Below, piece by piece: positions 10,668-23,749 of a stretch of DNA of 64,000 bases (its first letter is position 1; each line of letters starts with the position of its first letter). A model generated the notes under the pieces. It was given only the letters and a program-made list of their open reading frames with translations. It ran no database searches and was not told the DNA's origin. The DNA comes from Strobilurus pachycystidiatus (Eukaryota; Basidiomycota; Agaricomycetes; Agaricales; Physalacriaceae): NCBI GenBank assembly GCA_019915135.1, contig JAHLMK010000023.1, positions 186,001-250,000 of the forward strand, given 5' to 3'. Position numbers and translations under genes: made by a program.

Positions 10668-12343
10668 ATGAGCGGTTGTATGTTGCCCGCTTCAACCTTG
10701 TCAGCGAAGCTAACGAGCCGATAGTCCGGTTTCTGAATCTCGTCCGTCCTTTTCTGCCCATTCTTCCTGAGGTTTCGTCGCCGGATCGCAAGGTATGCAG
10801 CATTTCGACTCAGTTGGGCCAGAACTAACGGCGCTTTGCAGGTGCCCTTCAACCAGAAGGTGCTATGGACAGCCGTTACCCTCCTCATTTTTCTGGTCTG
10901 CTCGCAAGTCCCGCTCTATGGAATCATGTCCTCCGACTCGTCTGACCCGCTCTACTGGATGCGTGTTATCTTGGCCTCGAACCGTGGAACATTGATGGAA
11001 TTGGGTATCAGTCCTATCATCACCTCTGGCATGATTATGCAACTGCTCGCCGGTGCAAACCTCATCGACGTCGATTTTGGTCTTAAGGAGGATCGCGCAC
11101 TCTTTTCAGGCGCGCAGAAACGTACGCCCTTCCCTTATTTCTCCGAGGGTCTTCACTCAATGTTCTCAGTGTTTGCCCTCATTATCGCATTCGGCCAGGC
11201 CACGGTGTACGTCCTTACGGGTCTTTACGGCCAACCGAGCGACTTGGGCGCGGGCGTCTGTCTACTCCTTATTATCCAACTCATCGTCGCCGCGCTCATT
11301 GTCATCCTTCTCGACGAGCTCCTCCAGAAAGGCTACGGTCTTGGCTCCGGTATCTCTCTCTTCATCGCCACCAACATTTGCGAATCCATCGTTTGGAAAG
11401 CCTTCTCCCCTACCACCGTCAATACCGGCCGTGGCCCCGAATTTGAAGGCGCCATCGTTGCCCTCTTCCACCTCCTCTTTACCTGGAATGACAAGGGACG
11501 TGCCCTCCGCGAGGCTTTCTGGCGTGACCGTCTTCCCAACGTCATGAACCTCATTGCTACCATCGTCATCTTTGCCGCGGTCATCTACCTCCAGGGCTTC
11601 AGAATTGAAATCCCCGTCAAGAGCAACAGGTTCCGTGGCCAACGTGGCTCATACCCCGTCAAGCTCTTCTATACCTCTAACATGCCCATTATGCTCGAGT
11701 CTGCCTTGACATCCAATGTTTTCATCATCTCCCAGATGCTAGCGACGCGCTTCCCCTCCAACATCTTTGTCCGTCTTTTAGGTGTTTGGGAGGTACGAAA
11801 TACGATCTTCTCACTTGTTGCCTTTTTTGACCGTCATTGCAGCCTATGGAAGACTCTCCCCAACTTGTTGCCACCTCTGGAATCGCGTATTATATGTCTC
11901 CTCCGCACACCATGAAGGAGGCAATCCTCGACCCCATCCACACCGCCCTCTACATCACTTTCATGCTCTCAGCCTGTGCCCTCTTCTCCAAGACTTGGAT
12001 TGAAGTCTCGGGGTCCGGACCGCGCGACGTTGCGAAGCAGCTCAAGGACCAACAGATGGTCATGGCTGGGCACCGTGAGGGCTCCATGTACAAGGAACTT
12101 AAGCGCGTCATCCCCACTGCCGCCGCATTTGGTGGTGCTATCCTTGGCCTGCTCTCTGTTGCTGCTGACTTGATGGGCGCCATTGGAAGTGGTACCGGTA
12201 TCCTCATGGCTGTCACCATCATCTACAGCTGTGAGTGGGTTCAACGCACTACGGGTGTCTTACTAACTCCCTATGCAGATTGGGAAATAGGCATGAAGGA
12301 ATCAGGTGGCCCTGAGATGGCTGCTCTGGGAGACTTGCTTTAA
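10668..12343 (+). CDS. SEC61: Sec61 alpha, protein-conducting channel of the ER
   Basis: Pore-forming subunit of the ER translocon, a ten-helix membrane protein. The first exon encodes MSGF and joins (intron donor GTATGT at 10678) to [16 protein letters not shown]. Family signatures are strong throughout: [108 protein letters not shown] segment and [20 protein letters not shown]. Introns near 11121-11169, 11793-11842 and 12231-12278 restore frame. The C-terminus [21 protein letters not shown] is usual. About 475 residues, complete. Confidence 0.96.
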
Positions 12344-13108
12344 AAATCGGAACTTTGTAAAAAGTATAGTTCAATTCAATGCAGCCTAACCTCCGTTCAA
12401 AAATAGCTTTCTGTGGTACGCGAAGACAGTCCATCGAACTGAGTTGTAACCGAAGGGACGTTGTCTTGAACGTCCTGGTACGCTGTTTCTTGCGCGTATG
12501 CTAACAATGCCAAGGCGTGCCACGCCGAAGACTGGTTCTTGGGGAATACCTACTGTGTGCATGAACGCCAGACTTCTCCAGGCAAGGAAGGAATAGACAG
12601 TATTCTCGGCCGGTGTCGATAAGTGGTCCAAGAATCTTACAGCGGTAAGATGTCGTCGTTCGAGTAGAGTGATCGAGATCTCCCTCAAACGATTTTATGT
12701 GAGTGACTTCCGCCTCCCGCCATCTTTGCATACACTGCAGCTGAAGCATATAGAAGAACGAACACGCGGCCAACGAACCCCTGGGTCTTCGATGCGGCTA
12801 ATGGAAGCGCAACGGACTTGGCGAGTCGACGACGCAAGTCCACGGGAATGAAGGGCAGCCGAAAGTTTCCATGCTCGAGTGCATAGAAAAGATGCCATCT
12901 ATGAACGAAGAACAGCCTTGCGTTTGTGAAATTTCTGCCGCGCCTCACAGACTCCACGAACATCCTTCTTTTCCCCAAGCTTAGGTAAATTACCTCTGCC
13001 ACAAGGCAACATGAGAACGTCTCTTCGGGCCACGATCCGCGAAGAGAAGACCAGTAATACTACTACTTACATAGGCGCCGTGCTTTTGCACCTCATACAG
13101 CCACTACA
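12344..13108. other. Intergenic region with a possible short minus-strand ORF
   Basis: About 765 bases between SEC61 and the sedolisin gene. On the minus strand an open frame from about 12773 could, after one intron (GTAGGT donor near 12557), read into YAQETAYQDVQDNVPSVTT and stop near 12400, giving a protein of roughly 90 residues. I see no known domain and the coding character is weak. It may be nothing. Confidence 0.25.
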
Positions 13109-15559
13109 ATGCGTCTCAGTATCTTCTCAGCCGTCGTTTTTTGGGCATGGCACACACTCGCCTCACCAACCTATGTTCTTCACGAAAGGCTGAACCCTCC
13201 TACAGGCTACGATAAATCCCACCAGCCACATCCGCAGACAAAAATTCCTCTGAGAATCTATCTGGCTCAATCGAATTTAGATCTTCTCCCACAATGGGTC
13301 ATGAACGTCTCTCATCCAGACTCCAAGCACTATGGGAAACACTGGACACCTCAGCAGGTCGCCGACACGTTTCATATTGGCGAGGCTCACGACCAGGTGG
13401 TGGATTGGCTGGTCGCGAGCGGGTTCAACGGCTCAAGAATCATCGTCGGTAGAAGCGCGACGTGGATTGGCGTTAAGGGAGCAACGGTCGAGGAAGCTGA
13501 AAAGCTGCTCCACTCTGAATACTGGGTCTATAAGGGTTCTGACGGGGAACATTTAGGTGAGAAGTGCTGATTTGCTACTGTTGCGCGTCTCTCAATTCAC
13601 CCGTAGGCATGTTACAGTATTCCCTGCCGGAGTATGTGGCCAGCCACGTCGACTTCGTCCTGAACGCTCCGCCTCCACAGCGCAAAGGAAAAATTGTACC
13701 TGTGTCGACGGTGGAAGAAGGCGGCCAGGCAAATATCAGCCAAATTCTTACACAGCTCAAGGATTGCAAGACGCTTACCACGCCGATATGTGTGCGTTCA
13801 TTGTATGGGATCATTTACGAACCGCAAGCGACCGACAGGAACAGTTATGGCATCGGTGAGATTACACAATCTGTTTGAAGAGTGCACACTGATGCGTCAC
13901 TAGTCGAATACACGCCACAAGCCTTCGTGCAACATGACCTTGACATCTTTTTCGGAAACTTCTCAGCTGACCCTGGATTCTATAGTGGATACTCGCCCAA
14001 AGTCGTTGGCATCGATGGCGGATACGTGCAGACAGTAGTTCAAGGATTCGACTATAACGGAGAGTCCAATCTCGACCTTCAGTACGGGATGGAGATTGTC
14101 TCAAGTAAACAGCTTGTAACGCTATATCAAGTGGGCGACTTCCAGGAAGGTATGTATCGCTTTGAGAATTCAGATGATTACCTGCTAACGAGAGCCAGGC
14201 GCCTCGTTCAATAACTTTCTGGACGCCCTCGACGCTTCTTACTGTGGCGGAGATGATCCCTACTACGATGCGATATATCCCGACACCTACAACGGCGGAT
14301 ACAAAGGTGTGAAACCTGAAGAAGGGTCTCCTTGACAGAGTTTAACCCTTCCTTCAAGGGCCGGCGGATTGTGGAACAAGCAAACCGGCAAATGTCATCT
14401 CCACATCCTATAGCTACAATGAGGCGCAATTGTCCGCCAAGTACATGGAGCGGCAGTGCTTAGAATACGGCATGCACTCGCGTATGGAGGGAAATCAACT
14501 CTGACTGTAACTCTCTGCAGCGAAGCTAGCGCTTCTCGGGACGAGTGTTCTATACTCCTCGGGCGACTCTGGTGTAGCCGGTAAGACGGTCATCTGTCAT
14601 CAACAATTGTCAGAGCACCGACTAACAACCATCTTTGTCGATTTGCGTAGGTAACGGCGGATTGTGTCTGGACGACGAGGGTATGTCTTGGTGATCATAA
14701 GCAGGTCGGACCGTCTCTAAATTGCTTGACCACAGGTAATGAAACCTTCTATGGCCAACGTTTCAATCCCTCTTTTCCGGGTAGCTGCCCTTGGATCACG
14801 AGTGTGGGGGCTACTCAAGTGATAACGCATCCCTCGTATCCAAATGCTGACACAGGAGAACCTGCAAGTACCGCCTCTACCAGAGACTCCCAACCATATG
14901 TCGAACAGGCCTGCGAGAAGATCATATATAGCGGCGGAGGATTCTCTAATGTCTTCAAAATGCCGACTTACCAGAGCGACCTTGTGAACAAGTACCTTCA
15001 CTCCTACGGGTCTACCGTGCTGTACGGAGGTAGCGCAGGTTATCGGTGGAATAACACGGGTGTAGGTCGAGTTACTCCTGACGAGCGCCCAAGCTGACTA
15101 TGTTGTCCCAAGAGCCGAGCTTTCCCTGATATATCCGCGAATGGGTTAGTTCCCGTTGGATGTTGCGAATGAAATTCGTTAACAAGTCCGTTTAGGGCGA
15201 ATTACGTTGTCGCGGTCAACGGCAAATTCAGTCTGGTGTACGGAACGTCTGCGTCTTCCCCAGTAATCGGGGGAATGCTGGCATTGATCAATGATGCCCG
15301 CATCGCTTTGGGGAAGAGTACTTTAGGATTGGTGAATCCGTCGGTGCGTCCTTTTGCGCATTAGCATATGATATGGCCTGAACACCCGCGTGTCAAGCTC
15401 TACCACCCCTCATTCAAGAACGCGTTCAATGATATTACCAGCGGGGCAAACCCAGGGTGTGGTACGGGCGGTTTCAATGCAGTTCCAGGATGGGATCCAA
15501 TCACTGGGATGGGTACACCGAAGTTTGCCGCATTGATGGATCTCTGGGTAAATCTATAG
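13109..15559 (+). CDS. Secreted sedolisin (tripeptidyl peptidase-type, family S53)
   Basis: Secreted acid serine-carboxyl peptidase that removes tripeptides or cleaves internally at low pH. A signal peptide (MRLSIFSAVVFWAWHTLAS) leads into the activation prodomain (LDLLPQWVMNVSHPDSKHYG, a typical S53 prodomain motif). Catalytic Glu and Asp lie in GESNLDLQYG, the oxyanion Asp in SSGDSGVAGN, and the nucleophilic Ser in YGTSASSPVIGGMLALINDA. The C-terminal calcium site is DITSGANPGCGTGGFNAVPG. About 580 residues in roughly ten exons, all joined in frame by short introns. The catalytic set is complete, so it should be active. Substrate preference cannot be told from sequence. Confidence 0.9.
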
Positions 15560-16081
15560 AGTGTAGATGAAAAGTTGATATCTTACGATGAATCAGTGAT
15601 TGAGGTGACAATCGAATAGCACAGTATTCAGCGCGTTCGTTCTCGTAGCTTCGCGGTGTCACGGTATACTGTAGGAACCTCGGTGAACCTATACTGTATT
15701 GTTGAAGTGCTCAGAAAGCTCATCGAAAAAATCCCGGTAAATTTAGATCGTGAAACAGCACTGCAAGGCATTTCGACGAAAAACTAATTCGCGCTTTTTG
15801 CGTGATGGGCCAACTCTTTGTCTGATCCCTCATCACCACGTCACTTCCTCCTCGTAGGGCTTACAGTGGGCTTACATCTGAATTGCTGAAGTTCGAGTAT
15901 CCAGACAGGGCCGGAATCGCTCCGAATAGATTGCTGTTGTACGGTAAGTATCTTGCAGGATTCAGCGTTGAGTCTGACTCGGGTCACCAATATGGCATCG
16001 CTCGGCTTCTTGTTTCATCCGGCTCTGCTCGAGGCCACACATATAACCCCGTTGAATGCCCTCACATAATGTCAGACTTAG
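15560..16081. other. Intergenic region upstream of the desaturase
   Basis: About 520 bases with no coding signal. It contains the sedolisin 3' end and the upstream region of the desaturase gene. Confidence 0.4.
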
Positions 16082-16088
16082 TATAAAT
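16082..16088 (+). promoter_or_regulatory. TATA box of the desaturase gene
   Basis: TATAAAT lies 47 bases upstream of the ATG at 16135. Confidence 0.55.
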
Positions 16089-16134
16089 TAGAGCGTCGTT
16101 GATCCTCCCAACGTCCACCTCTCTCAAGGCCAAC

Positions 16135-18178
16135 ATGACCTGGTACCAAATCTTCCAAGACGGTCCTGAATACGAGCGGCGCAAAGCTCGTGGGACCTTC
16201 TGCCCATCTAACATCAAGCTCAAGGATGTTCACGACGCTGTTCCCAAGCATCTGTTCGAAAGGTCTACAGCTCTCAGTCTCTACTACATTGCTCGACATC
16301 TAGCAATTACTTACGCCTTCTTCGTCTTTGGCACCTACATCCCTACCCTTGCCTCTTTGATAGTTCAAGGCAACTCACCGTCGTCGCATATCTCTCGAGG
16401 ACTCTTGCGTGCCTTCCTCTGGACTATGTACTGGGGATGGCAGGGATTCGCCTTCGCGGGCATCTGGTGTCTCGGTAACTTGATTTTTCTCCTTTCCTAC
16501 TTCAACGGATACTGACTTTCACCCCGCTAGGACACGAAGTACGTGGCGGATCCTCAGCCAAGCGTATTCTTCTAACTTCTCCGATCAGGCTGGGCACGAC
16601 GCAATCTCGCCATACCGTATTGTCAACGCCGTCTCTGGTCTCCTGTTGCATTCCGCTGTCCTAACGCCGTATCATGCGTGGCGTGCAACGCATCGAACGC
16701 ATCATGTAGGCTTCCGCAAGCTCGTGTGAGTCACTGTGTCCCCTAATCGATTCACAGAAAGGCACGAATCACATGGAACGCGATGAGACTTACATGCCTC
16801 CCACTCGGAAAACCTTCAGACTTCCGGATGGGAAGGTTGCTGTAAAGATGGACTATACAGAAGTGTTGGACGAAACACCGGCATTCACCCTTTTCAAGCT
16901 CGTCGTCCGCCAATTCTTGTAAGCTCCGTTACATTTTGGTATGCAATATCATCACTGACTGAATTGCCAGCGGCTTTCAGCTCTATCTTCTGTATGGTGC
17001 TCGCTCTGTCGAACTTGCACGCTCTGACTATTGTCGCGGATAGCCATAATCGAAAGGGAAACCCGAAATACCCACCATGGACTAGTGTACGTCTTTGACC
17101 TCCGACCTGAAGCAGCACCCCTTGACTTTCGAAACAGCATTACTTGCCGTCTTCTCTTCTATTCAAGCCTGAACAGAGTAAGGTCCTTTGTCAAACGACT
17201 TGTATTTCACCATTGACTGGGCATTAGGACGCTCGATAATCATTTCCGACATCGCCATGTGCACTATGCTCTAGTAAGTCGTTGCTCTATGATGCTATCT
17301 CGCCACATCCGCTGATCATCTATTTTGCTAGTGTGATTGGAAGTGCTGCTCGCACATACGGATGGGGGCCTGTGGTGAAACATTACTTCATGCCCTGGCT
17401 GGTAGGTCGTTCTGCTGAGTATGTACTTGTTCTACAACTGACGGTTTGGTCTCCAGTTTCAGCACAACTGGTATGACAGATCTCGAACTCATCGTTGTGA
17501 AGTGCTCACTTCCGGACGTTTGAAAGGATGGTCATGTTCACCTACCTCCAACATAGCGATCCTACCATTCCATATTATCGTGGTGTACAGTGACATCTTC
17601 TCTGTATCCGCGGTATCCGCTGACAGGATCACTTACAGAGCGAATGGACGTTTGGAAGGGGAGCTCTAGCTACGTACGGTGATGCCTCGTCAGATTCTGA
17701 CTATCATCTTATACAATTCCAGCGTGGACCGACCTCTCTTCGGCTGGGTAGGACACCACCTACTTCACAATGTGAGCAATACCGTTGTCTTATACAGTGC
17801 TCTGTATCGACTTGGTTTACAGATCGCATCCGATCATCTGGCACACCATTTCTTTGCCACAATACCATTCTGTGAGTCCGATTCACAGTTCGGCGGTGTT
17901 ATGAATCTAAGTAATTATGCGCAGATAACCTGCCTGAAGTCACTGAGGCTATTAAGCCTGTTCTAGGCGATTACTATCACTACGACACGACAGTAAAGTC
18001 ATCTCGCGAAGCGATCCTTCATTTGCAACTGATCAACATCCTGTAGGGTGTTCTCCGTGCCCTTTGGCGATCCTTCACCGAATGCAGGTTTGTAGACGAC
18101 GACGACGAAATTGCATTCTTCCGTAACAAGGACGGCGAAGCAATTCTGAGACTAGATCCCGAGTACAAAGAAATATAA
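16135..18178 (+). CDS. Delta-12 (oleate) fatty acid desaturase, FAD2-type
   Basis: ER membrane di-iron desaturase expected to convert oleic to linoleic acid. The ATG MTWYQIFQDGPEYERR is chosen because the in-frame codons upstream hold no other ATG. Histidine boxes are HEAGHD (usual HECGH, all His kept), HRTHH, and, near the end, DHLAHH within SSDHLAHHFFATIPFY after splicing. VMFTYLQHSDPTIPYYR and SEWTFGRGALATVDRPLFGW are strong Delta-12 signatures. About ten exons, ending RLDPEYKEI at 18176-18178. The N-terminus before the first hydrophobic segment is short compared with many fungal homologues. Regiospecificity (12 versus 15) is inferred, not proved. Confidence 0.88.
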
Positions 18179-18316
18179 TCGTAGAGGCGAATCAGTCAAT
18201 ACTCTAAAGTTTGTACAAGTAAGGGATAAGCACAAATATAACGGTGTACGCTACGGTCGAAACAAGAAATAGACTACAATGATGATTAGGCCACAAGTCC
18301 GTGTACGAGGGATAAA

Positions 18317-19254
18317 TTATTGAGTTTTGGCTTTCTTGCCAGCGCTGCCAGAGGCTTCGGCAGTAGAGCCATCCAGTGCCCGCTTCTTGGAGTTCGGGTT
18401 CTGAGATTGAAGTGGCGCGGAGGTAGTAGCTGCAGGGATTGTAGCTTTCGGTTCCGCCTGGGGGTGCTTGTCGAGATACGCTTTCTGGGCCGCCGCGGTG
18501 ACTTTGACCGAGGAGTATGACATGAGCTGGAAGACGTTTAGATGTGGAGCGGGCGACGAGAGAAGATTCCACTGACCGACTTGCGCGACTTGTTGATCTT
18601 GTCCTGTTCTTCGCGGGTGAGTTTACGCTGCGACGGCCTGTATGGCATTGAGCATTGTACAGGGAGTGACTGGTTTATCACATACACACAGCCATGCTCT
18701 CTAACAAGCTTGTTGAATCTGGTTTTCATGTCGCCAACGAGGTGAAAGTCGATGATCTCTTTGGTCACGGGGCCATTGCTGGTGTCGACTGTCGCGATGT
18801 GTTTCAAGAAAATGGTTTTAGCCTAGCAAGAAAGGATAAGTGACGAGATAGACACGCGAGGCAGAACACACCCGCTCAAACTCTCCCATAGCGCGCTGGG
18901 AGACAGGCGCGAAGTTACGCCGGTTGATGTCCCCACCCGCAGTGTAATGGCTCCCTCCACCAAAGCCCCAGATATCCTCATCCATGATTCCATATGGATC
19001 GTAGTAGCGGCCAAACATTGTCGAGATGGTTCGAGATGATGGAGGATGGAAGAGTTAGCACATCTCGTGACACCCACCATATACAACAGGACGCGTTCTT
19101 TGTCCTTGTTTACCGGAACGGTCCACTGATTTAAAGTGCTAGTCTCGCCCTGTCTCCATCGCGGCCCTGTGAAGTCTCCACTGCTTTGAATGAGCAAAAA
19201 GCACATATGTGGGAATGGTAATTCTACCGGCATCAGCATAGCACTAGCATACAA
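18317..19254 (-). CDS. Unrecognised protein, several short exons
   Basis: I cannot name a family. Exon pieces in one order read SSGDFTGPRWRQGETSTL, MFGRYYDPYGIMDEDIWGFG, DINRRNFAPVSQRAMGEFER, TKEIIDFHLVGDMKTRFNKL, PSQRKLTREEQDKINKSRKS, then a tail with AAAQKAYLDKHPQAEPKATI and a Lys-rich nuclear-type end (SKKRALDG, AGKKAKTQ). The central piece is hydrophilic and helical; no signal peptide is obvious. The start is uncertain: MYASAMLMP at 19254 is the longest option, with an internal MFGRYY at 19018 also possible. The gene is divergent from IPK1 over about 160 bases. Confidence 0.6.
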
Positions 19255-19414
19255 TAAGTCTCAGAGAAGGGTGAGGTTGATCGCGTGTCAGATCCCAAAA
19301 GGGCTTAGCGCCTGACCGCGATGTCAAGTGTTCTAATCATCATCAGAATCTAACCACCATCAACGAGCCATCTCCAAGTGGGCCAATCTTGGACTCTTTT
19401 CACCTCCCAGAAAT

Positions 19415-20826
19415 ATGGCGACTACTCAAACCAGTGTCACATCTACCGACCCATCTCACTGGAAATATATCTCTGAAGGTGGCGCCACTATCGTGTTCTC
19501 CTACATCGGACCGCCGCACGATGTGTTCGATGGCACTGTGCTACGGCTGCGCAAGTCTGGAGTCCAAACACCTGTTCTGGAGCAGGCTCAGTTTGGCATG
19601 TTCGATGCCGCTACTAGTGCCACGGCAGAACCTGACGACGCGTCAATCGTCTTTCAAGAGCAATGCATGGAGAGGTTGATTCCTCCTGTCCATTTGCCGC
19701 GTCTTAGATCAGTGCGCGTTGAGCGGGAGTGGCTAGAGAACTTTGCGCGCATCCACGAGGGCGACCGCCCACTCGAGAGAAGCTCTGTGGGCGGCATCGA
19801 TGCCAACAAGGTTAAGGCTGTACTGGCGAATGACCTCGTGGGCGGTGTTAGCTTAGCGGTTGAAATAAAGGTGATTGGGTTGGATCGTGAGATGACTTTC
19901 ACTGAACCTGTCATAGCCTAAATGGTCCTTTCTTCCAAACAAGACCCATCTTTCAGAATCCACCCGGCCGATCAAGTCCAATACGTGTCGTTTCTGTATG
20001 CATACCAACATGCGATCTGGGGAAGGGGAATCTGTCTCGGTCGGCTATTGTCCTCTTGATCTGTTTTCGAACAATCTAGAGCGCATGAGAAAGGCCGTCT
20101 ACTCTCTATACGACAACTGGCTGCAGAGCAATGGAAGCGTCAACAACCTCAAAGTATTCGTACTGGGGAGGAAGATTGACGTTGCGCAGGTATGCTGCTC
20201 TTGGACATATTGCTACCGTATCTCACCGAAGAATTTAGAGATTCTCTATGCTCGAGAATGGCGGAGACTCGGATGACGCTCTTCGTGAAGCGTTTGCAGA
20301 TGCTCTCCTTCCCCTCCTCACCGGCACACCCGTTCTGCGTATCTTGAACAAGATTCAGCGAGATCTAGATGCTCTAGACATTGAGGGTCTATCCAGTCTC
20401 TGGAAGCGCGCTGAAGTCGCTGTGAAAACCAACAAGGACTACGTCCTCGCCACTCCTGCTGTCGGCGCCGGCTTCCCCGACCCCACTCTCTCAGACTGGG
20501 CTTCATTCATTGATACATACATCTCGCCCCAGTCTTTCAATCACGACAATCCAAATTCAGACGATCTCCGCTACTACCTCTTCGCGTATCTTCTTGCCGC
20601 GACGTTCAAAGACTGCTCGGTCATCATTCGCATGGAGTTGCTCAATCCTTCTCGTTCACCCCAACCAGTCGACCCATCCAAGGTGACGATCATAGACTTG
20701 GACCCAAAGAGTATGAACAGGCTGCAGAAGTGGGAGAAGCTTGACCAGATCATTGTCAACGCGTACAAGGAGATTCCCGTGCAGGATAGGAAGAGCTGTG
20801 TGGATGACTGGGTCAATGAAGCTTGA
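19415..20826 (+). CDS. IPK1: Inositol-pentakisphosphate 2-kinase
   Basis: Phosphorylates inositol 1,3,4,5,6-pentakisphosphate to phytate (InsP6), which is needed for mRNA export and other nuclear roles. Family signs: WKYISEGGATIVFSYIG (nucleotide-binding start), VEIKPKWSFLP after the first intron (19870-19916), CRFCMH with the zinc-binding Cys/His pair, YCPLDLFSNN, and RYYLFAYLLAATFKDCSVII with VTIIDLDPKS near the C-terminus (metal-binding Asp region). The second intron (about 20190-20232) joins DVAQ to RFSMLENGGD. About 440 residues, a usual length. Start MATTQTSVTS follows a clean leader. Confidence 0.9.
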
Positions 20827-21147
20827 TTTAGGGACTCCAGCATCTCTCAACAGTTAATATCACTCTTGTATTTCCAGGAGTACATCTTAAATCAGTGTAA
20901 ATGGAAGTTCACGCGTTCCTACCTTGACGACGTGTATGCCGGAACTTACTTAGATAACGAGACGGACAGACACAGTCTCTATCTGTCAGTGATACTGATA
21001 CTGTAGGCGTTGTGCCTTTCCAAGCCTGCAAACAGAATGAAGCGAGTCTAGTGCTAGAACGAGATTGAATGTTATGTAGTGTTTTGTATACCGTATACAT
21101 GACCCGTGTATCAAAAGAGGAATAATAATACAGCCCGGCGCACAGTG
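20827..21147. other. Convergent 3' ends
   Basis: A 321-base AT-rich gap between the stop codons of IPK1 (plus) and the Spo7-like gene (minus). No coding signal; both transcripts must end here. Confidence 0.4.
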
Positions 21148-22087
21148 TTATTCAGTATCGCTAAAATGTGCTGCAGGACTTGTGGCAGAGAGGCGGGATG
21201 TGCCTTTAGATAAAGGAGACCCGTTCCGCGTGGGAGGAGTGGTACTTCTGCTGGAAGTGCCTCGCAAGCTGGTTGTACGCGAATGGGTCGCGCTCTCTAT
21301 GTGCGGTGGGGCGCGATCCCAAAACCGCAACTTGCCCCACCAAGTGGCAGAGCGCAGGAGGCGTGCACGCTCCTCTCTTTTCCTTTCGAACGTATTCCGA
21401 TGCCTTTCGTACGAATCGCGGAAGTTCTTGTCTACGCGGGAGGAGAAGATGAGCTCTCCGCGGGGGTTGTTTGCCGGTGGGATGGGTGGGATGGGTACGG
21501 ACGAGTTTCGCCGGCCGCCACGCACTTGTGGATGTGTCTGCGGTGGGTTTGGTCTGGGGAAGAAGAAGGATAGTGGGTTTCGAAAGCGACTCGGCTTCCG
21601 GACGTTCAAGTACATGTTGAATGAGCGGAGGGCTTTATTTGCGTGGGGAACGTATTTGTTGGCGTATCCGATTTTCTCGGAATACATCCCCGACGCAAAA
21701 AAGAGAATGAGAGTGACACCGCATACGAAGAGCAGGGTAGTGGGGAGCATTGGCGGCAAGGATTGCGGTGGGTCCGTTGTGGGAAGAAATCGCAGGAGGA
21801 AGAGACGGTACGGTATCAGAAGGAGCGATGATTCCCTAGGCAAGAGCACCTCGGTCAGAAGAATGATGGTGATGAGCAGCAAGTGCACAAGAAAGACTGG
21901 ACACAGTCAGGTCTAGAGGCGCGCAAATTATGACGTGTAACGCACGCTGATAGCGGGATTTCCTCTTCTGTAGACTTGCTGCAGTGGTTTTCAGCCGTTC
22001 CTCAAAGAGGAGCAAGTCGCGAAATGTGGCAGAGTCATTGAGGGGGTATGTCAGCGACTTGGGTGGTGGTGTGGAACGAGGCGGCAT
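21148..22087 (-). CDS. Spo7-like regulatory subunit of the Nem1-Spo7 phosphatase
   Basis: Nem1-Spo7 dephosphorylates and activates the phosphatidate phosphatase Pah1/lipin at the ER and nuclear envelope, controlling membrane growth. The first exon has the Spo7 signature SATFRDLLLFEERLKTTAAS. After one intron come two hydrophobic segments (HLLLITIILLTEVLL and PTTLLFVCGVTLILFFASG) and then the conserved MYSEKIGYANKYVPHANKAL with RSFNMYLNVRKP. The C-terminal third is basic and disordered, ending HFSDTE. About 300 residues. The match is by motif recognition and is fairly specific for the Spo7/CNEP1R1 family. Confidence 0.82.
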
Positions 22088-23026
22088 CGGGGACCGGGCA
22101 GGACAATCCGGTGCTACTCATAACTCCAAAAGGGGCAAGCTACTCCTGACATTTTACTACGTTGCGAGCTACCTGACCTCTAAGTACTGAGTCTATTACC
22201 ATGAGCTACCTTTCCAGCTGAACTTCTCCGCGACGCGACCTACAAAATCTGGCCCTAAATTGATTACACCTGAGAGTGTGTTGCTCATGACGTCCTTACT
22301 ACTCACATCTTACATCTGGAGAGATGTCTGTGCACAAGTCAGCGGCTGCAAGACTAAATGCCCTCTTTGTGATATCTCTATTGCTCTTGAGCCTGTCAGC
22401 ATCGAGCTGGAGAGAAAATGAGCCTCAACATCCGCATGGTCAAGTCGTGCGCACTGGTATGAGATAGAGAATACGTGGTCTACCTCCCTCGCTTGATAAG
22501 TCCTTCAAGCGCGAAAGGACTCTGTACCTGGCCATTGGGGCCGAACGGTAATGCAGAGATATTGCCCATGCAAATACGTGCTTTGTCGGTGTCGCCACAA
22601 CCCATCGAACCTGTACGTCGACTGATAGAGTGAAAAAATATGATCCCGTTTCATGCAAATTGGCCGCTACGAGCCTCATACATAAGATAGACCTCGAGGA
22701 GTTGGTTCAAAGCGTGAACCACATCCTAGAAAACAAGATATACGACCAACGGAGTCGGAAATATGCGATTGTCTAGCTCTGTGTGCCTCAAAGTAGCCTT
22801 CCGAGAGTGGACACCAAACCTGCTACTTGGTTGTATGAACACTGCCGACCGTCTACGTAGATCAAAGGACTCACCTCGGCATGAATACCGACGAGAGTCA
22901 ATTGGCGACAAATGGACCGTGACGACGAGCCTTGATACTTCAAGTTCTGCACACGAGTAGAATGCTATATCTTTGAGGAGGGGGTATTACGATTAGATTT
23001 ATGTACTGCGCAATGTACTGCCGTGG
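22088..23026. other. Intergenic region, no gene seen
   Basis: About 940 bases with only short unconnected open frames on both strands. No domain, TATA box or repeat stood out. Confidence 0.35.
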
Positions 23027-23749
23027 TCAATGAGACGCCTTCTTGCCTGTTGATCTTGTTAGTAAGAGCCTTGACAAAGACGCAATTTACTCACCATCTA
23101 CGAACATATTCCGCGTCGCGGATGGAATCTTTATTACCAAGCCCTCGTCACCCTCTGCCAGTTCTGGTTTAACATGAACCTGACAACCCAACCGACTTGT
23201 GTCCGTCAGTCCAAAAGCCATGTCTAACATGTCGTTTTCGTCGTCTCCGGGCTCTTCTAGTTTGTCAAACACGTCTTCGCTCTGAATGTGGTCGGTAAGC
23301 CTTGCAATGAGGGCCTGAGAAGGGCCACGAATCGCACCAATATAACGTGGCATGTCGAACATGCAATGCTGCCTTCGCAGGCGCCTTCGAGGTCAATGTC
23401 GTATTCGTGCGCTATTGACAGTATGTCGTCCCCGTCATTGGCTTCGACGGCCTTTATGAGGCCGCCTTTCGAGTCTTTGAAAGTGATTTTTATCCTGTGG
23501 GAACACCAATCAGTAGTGTTCGCCTTGCGCATGGAGAATAGGCACACCCAGTGCCCGGAGCGGGTCTATCAATCCCTCCATGTCTCACGGCTACATTGGC
23601 CATTAATGACCTTTGTCAGGAGCAGGATGGACGATCTCACGCATCGTATGGTGTATGCCCCTCGACGCGAATTTGAAAGCATTGCGCTTGTAGCAGACTG
23701 TTTGCCGTGAAGAGAGTGTCCAGAGAGAATCGAGACCCACACGCAACAT
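23027..23749 (-). CDS. YAH1: Mitochondrial [2Fe-2S] ferredoxin, adrenodoxin type
   Basis: Electron carrier for mitochondrial iron-sulfur cluster assembly and heme A synthesis. The start [20 protein letters not shown] is a basic, hydroxylated presequence typical of mitochondrial import and was chosen because it splices in frame to [15 protein letters not shown] and then [11 protein letters not shown]. Cluster cysteines are in [15 protein letters not shown] (three Cys) and SRLGCQVHV (fourth Cys). [20 protein letters not shown] is the redox-partner helix region of the adrenodoxin type. The last intron (start GTGAGT at about 23094) leads to a tiny final exon ending DGKKASH. About 170 residues, complete. 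Confidence 0.92.

Noticed and set aside
21182..21916. 244-residue plus-strand open frame over the Spo7-like gene
   Set aside because: It is the antisense of the Spo7-like exon, which has recognisable protein motifs; the antisense frame has none.
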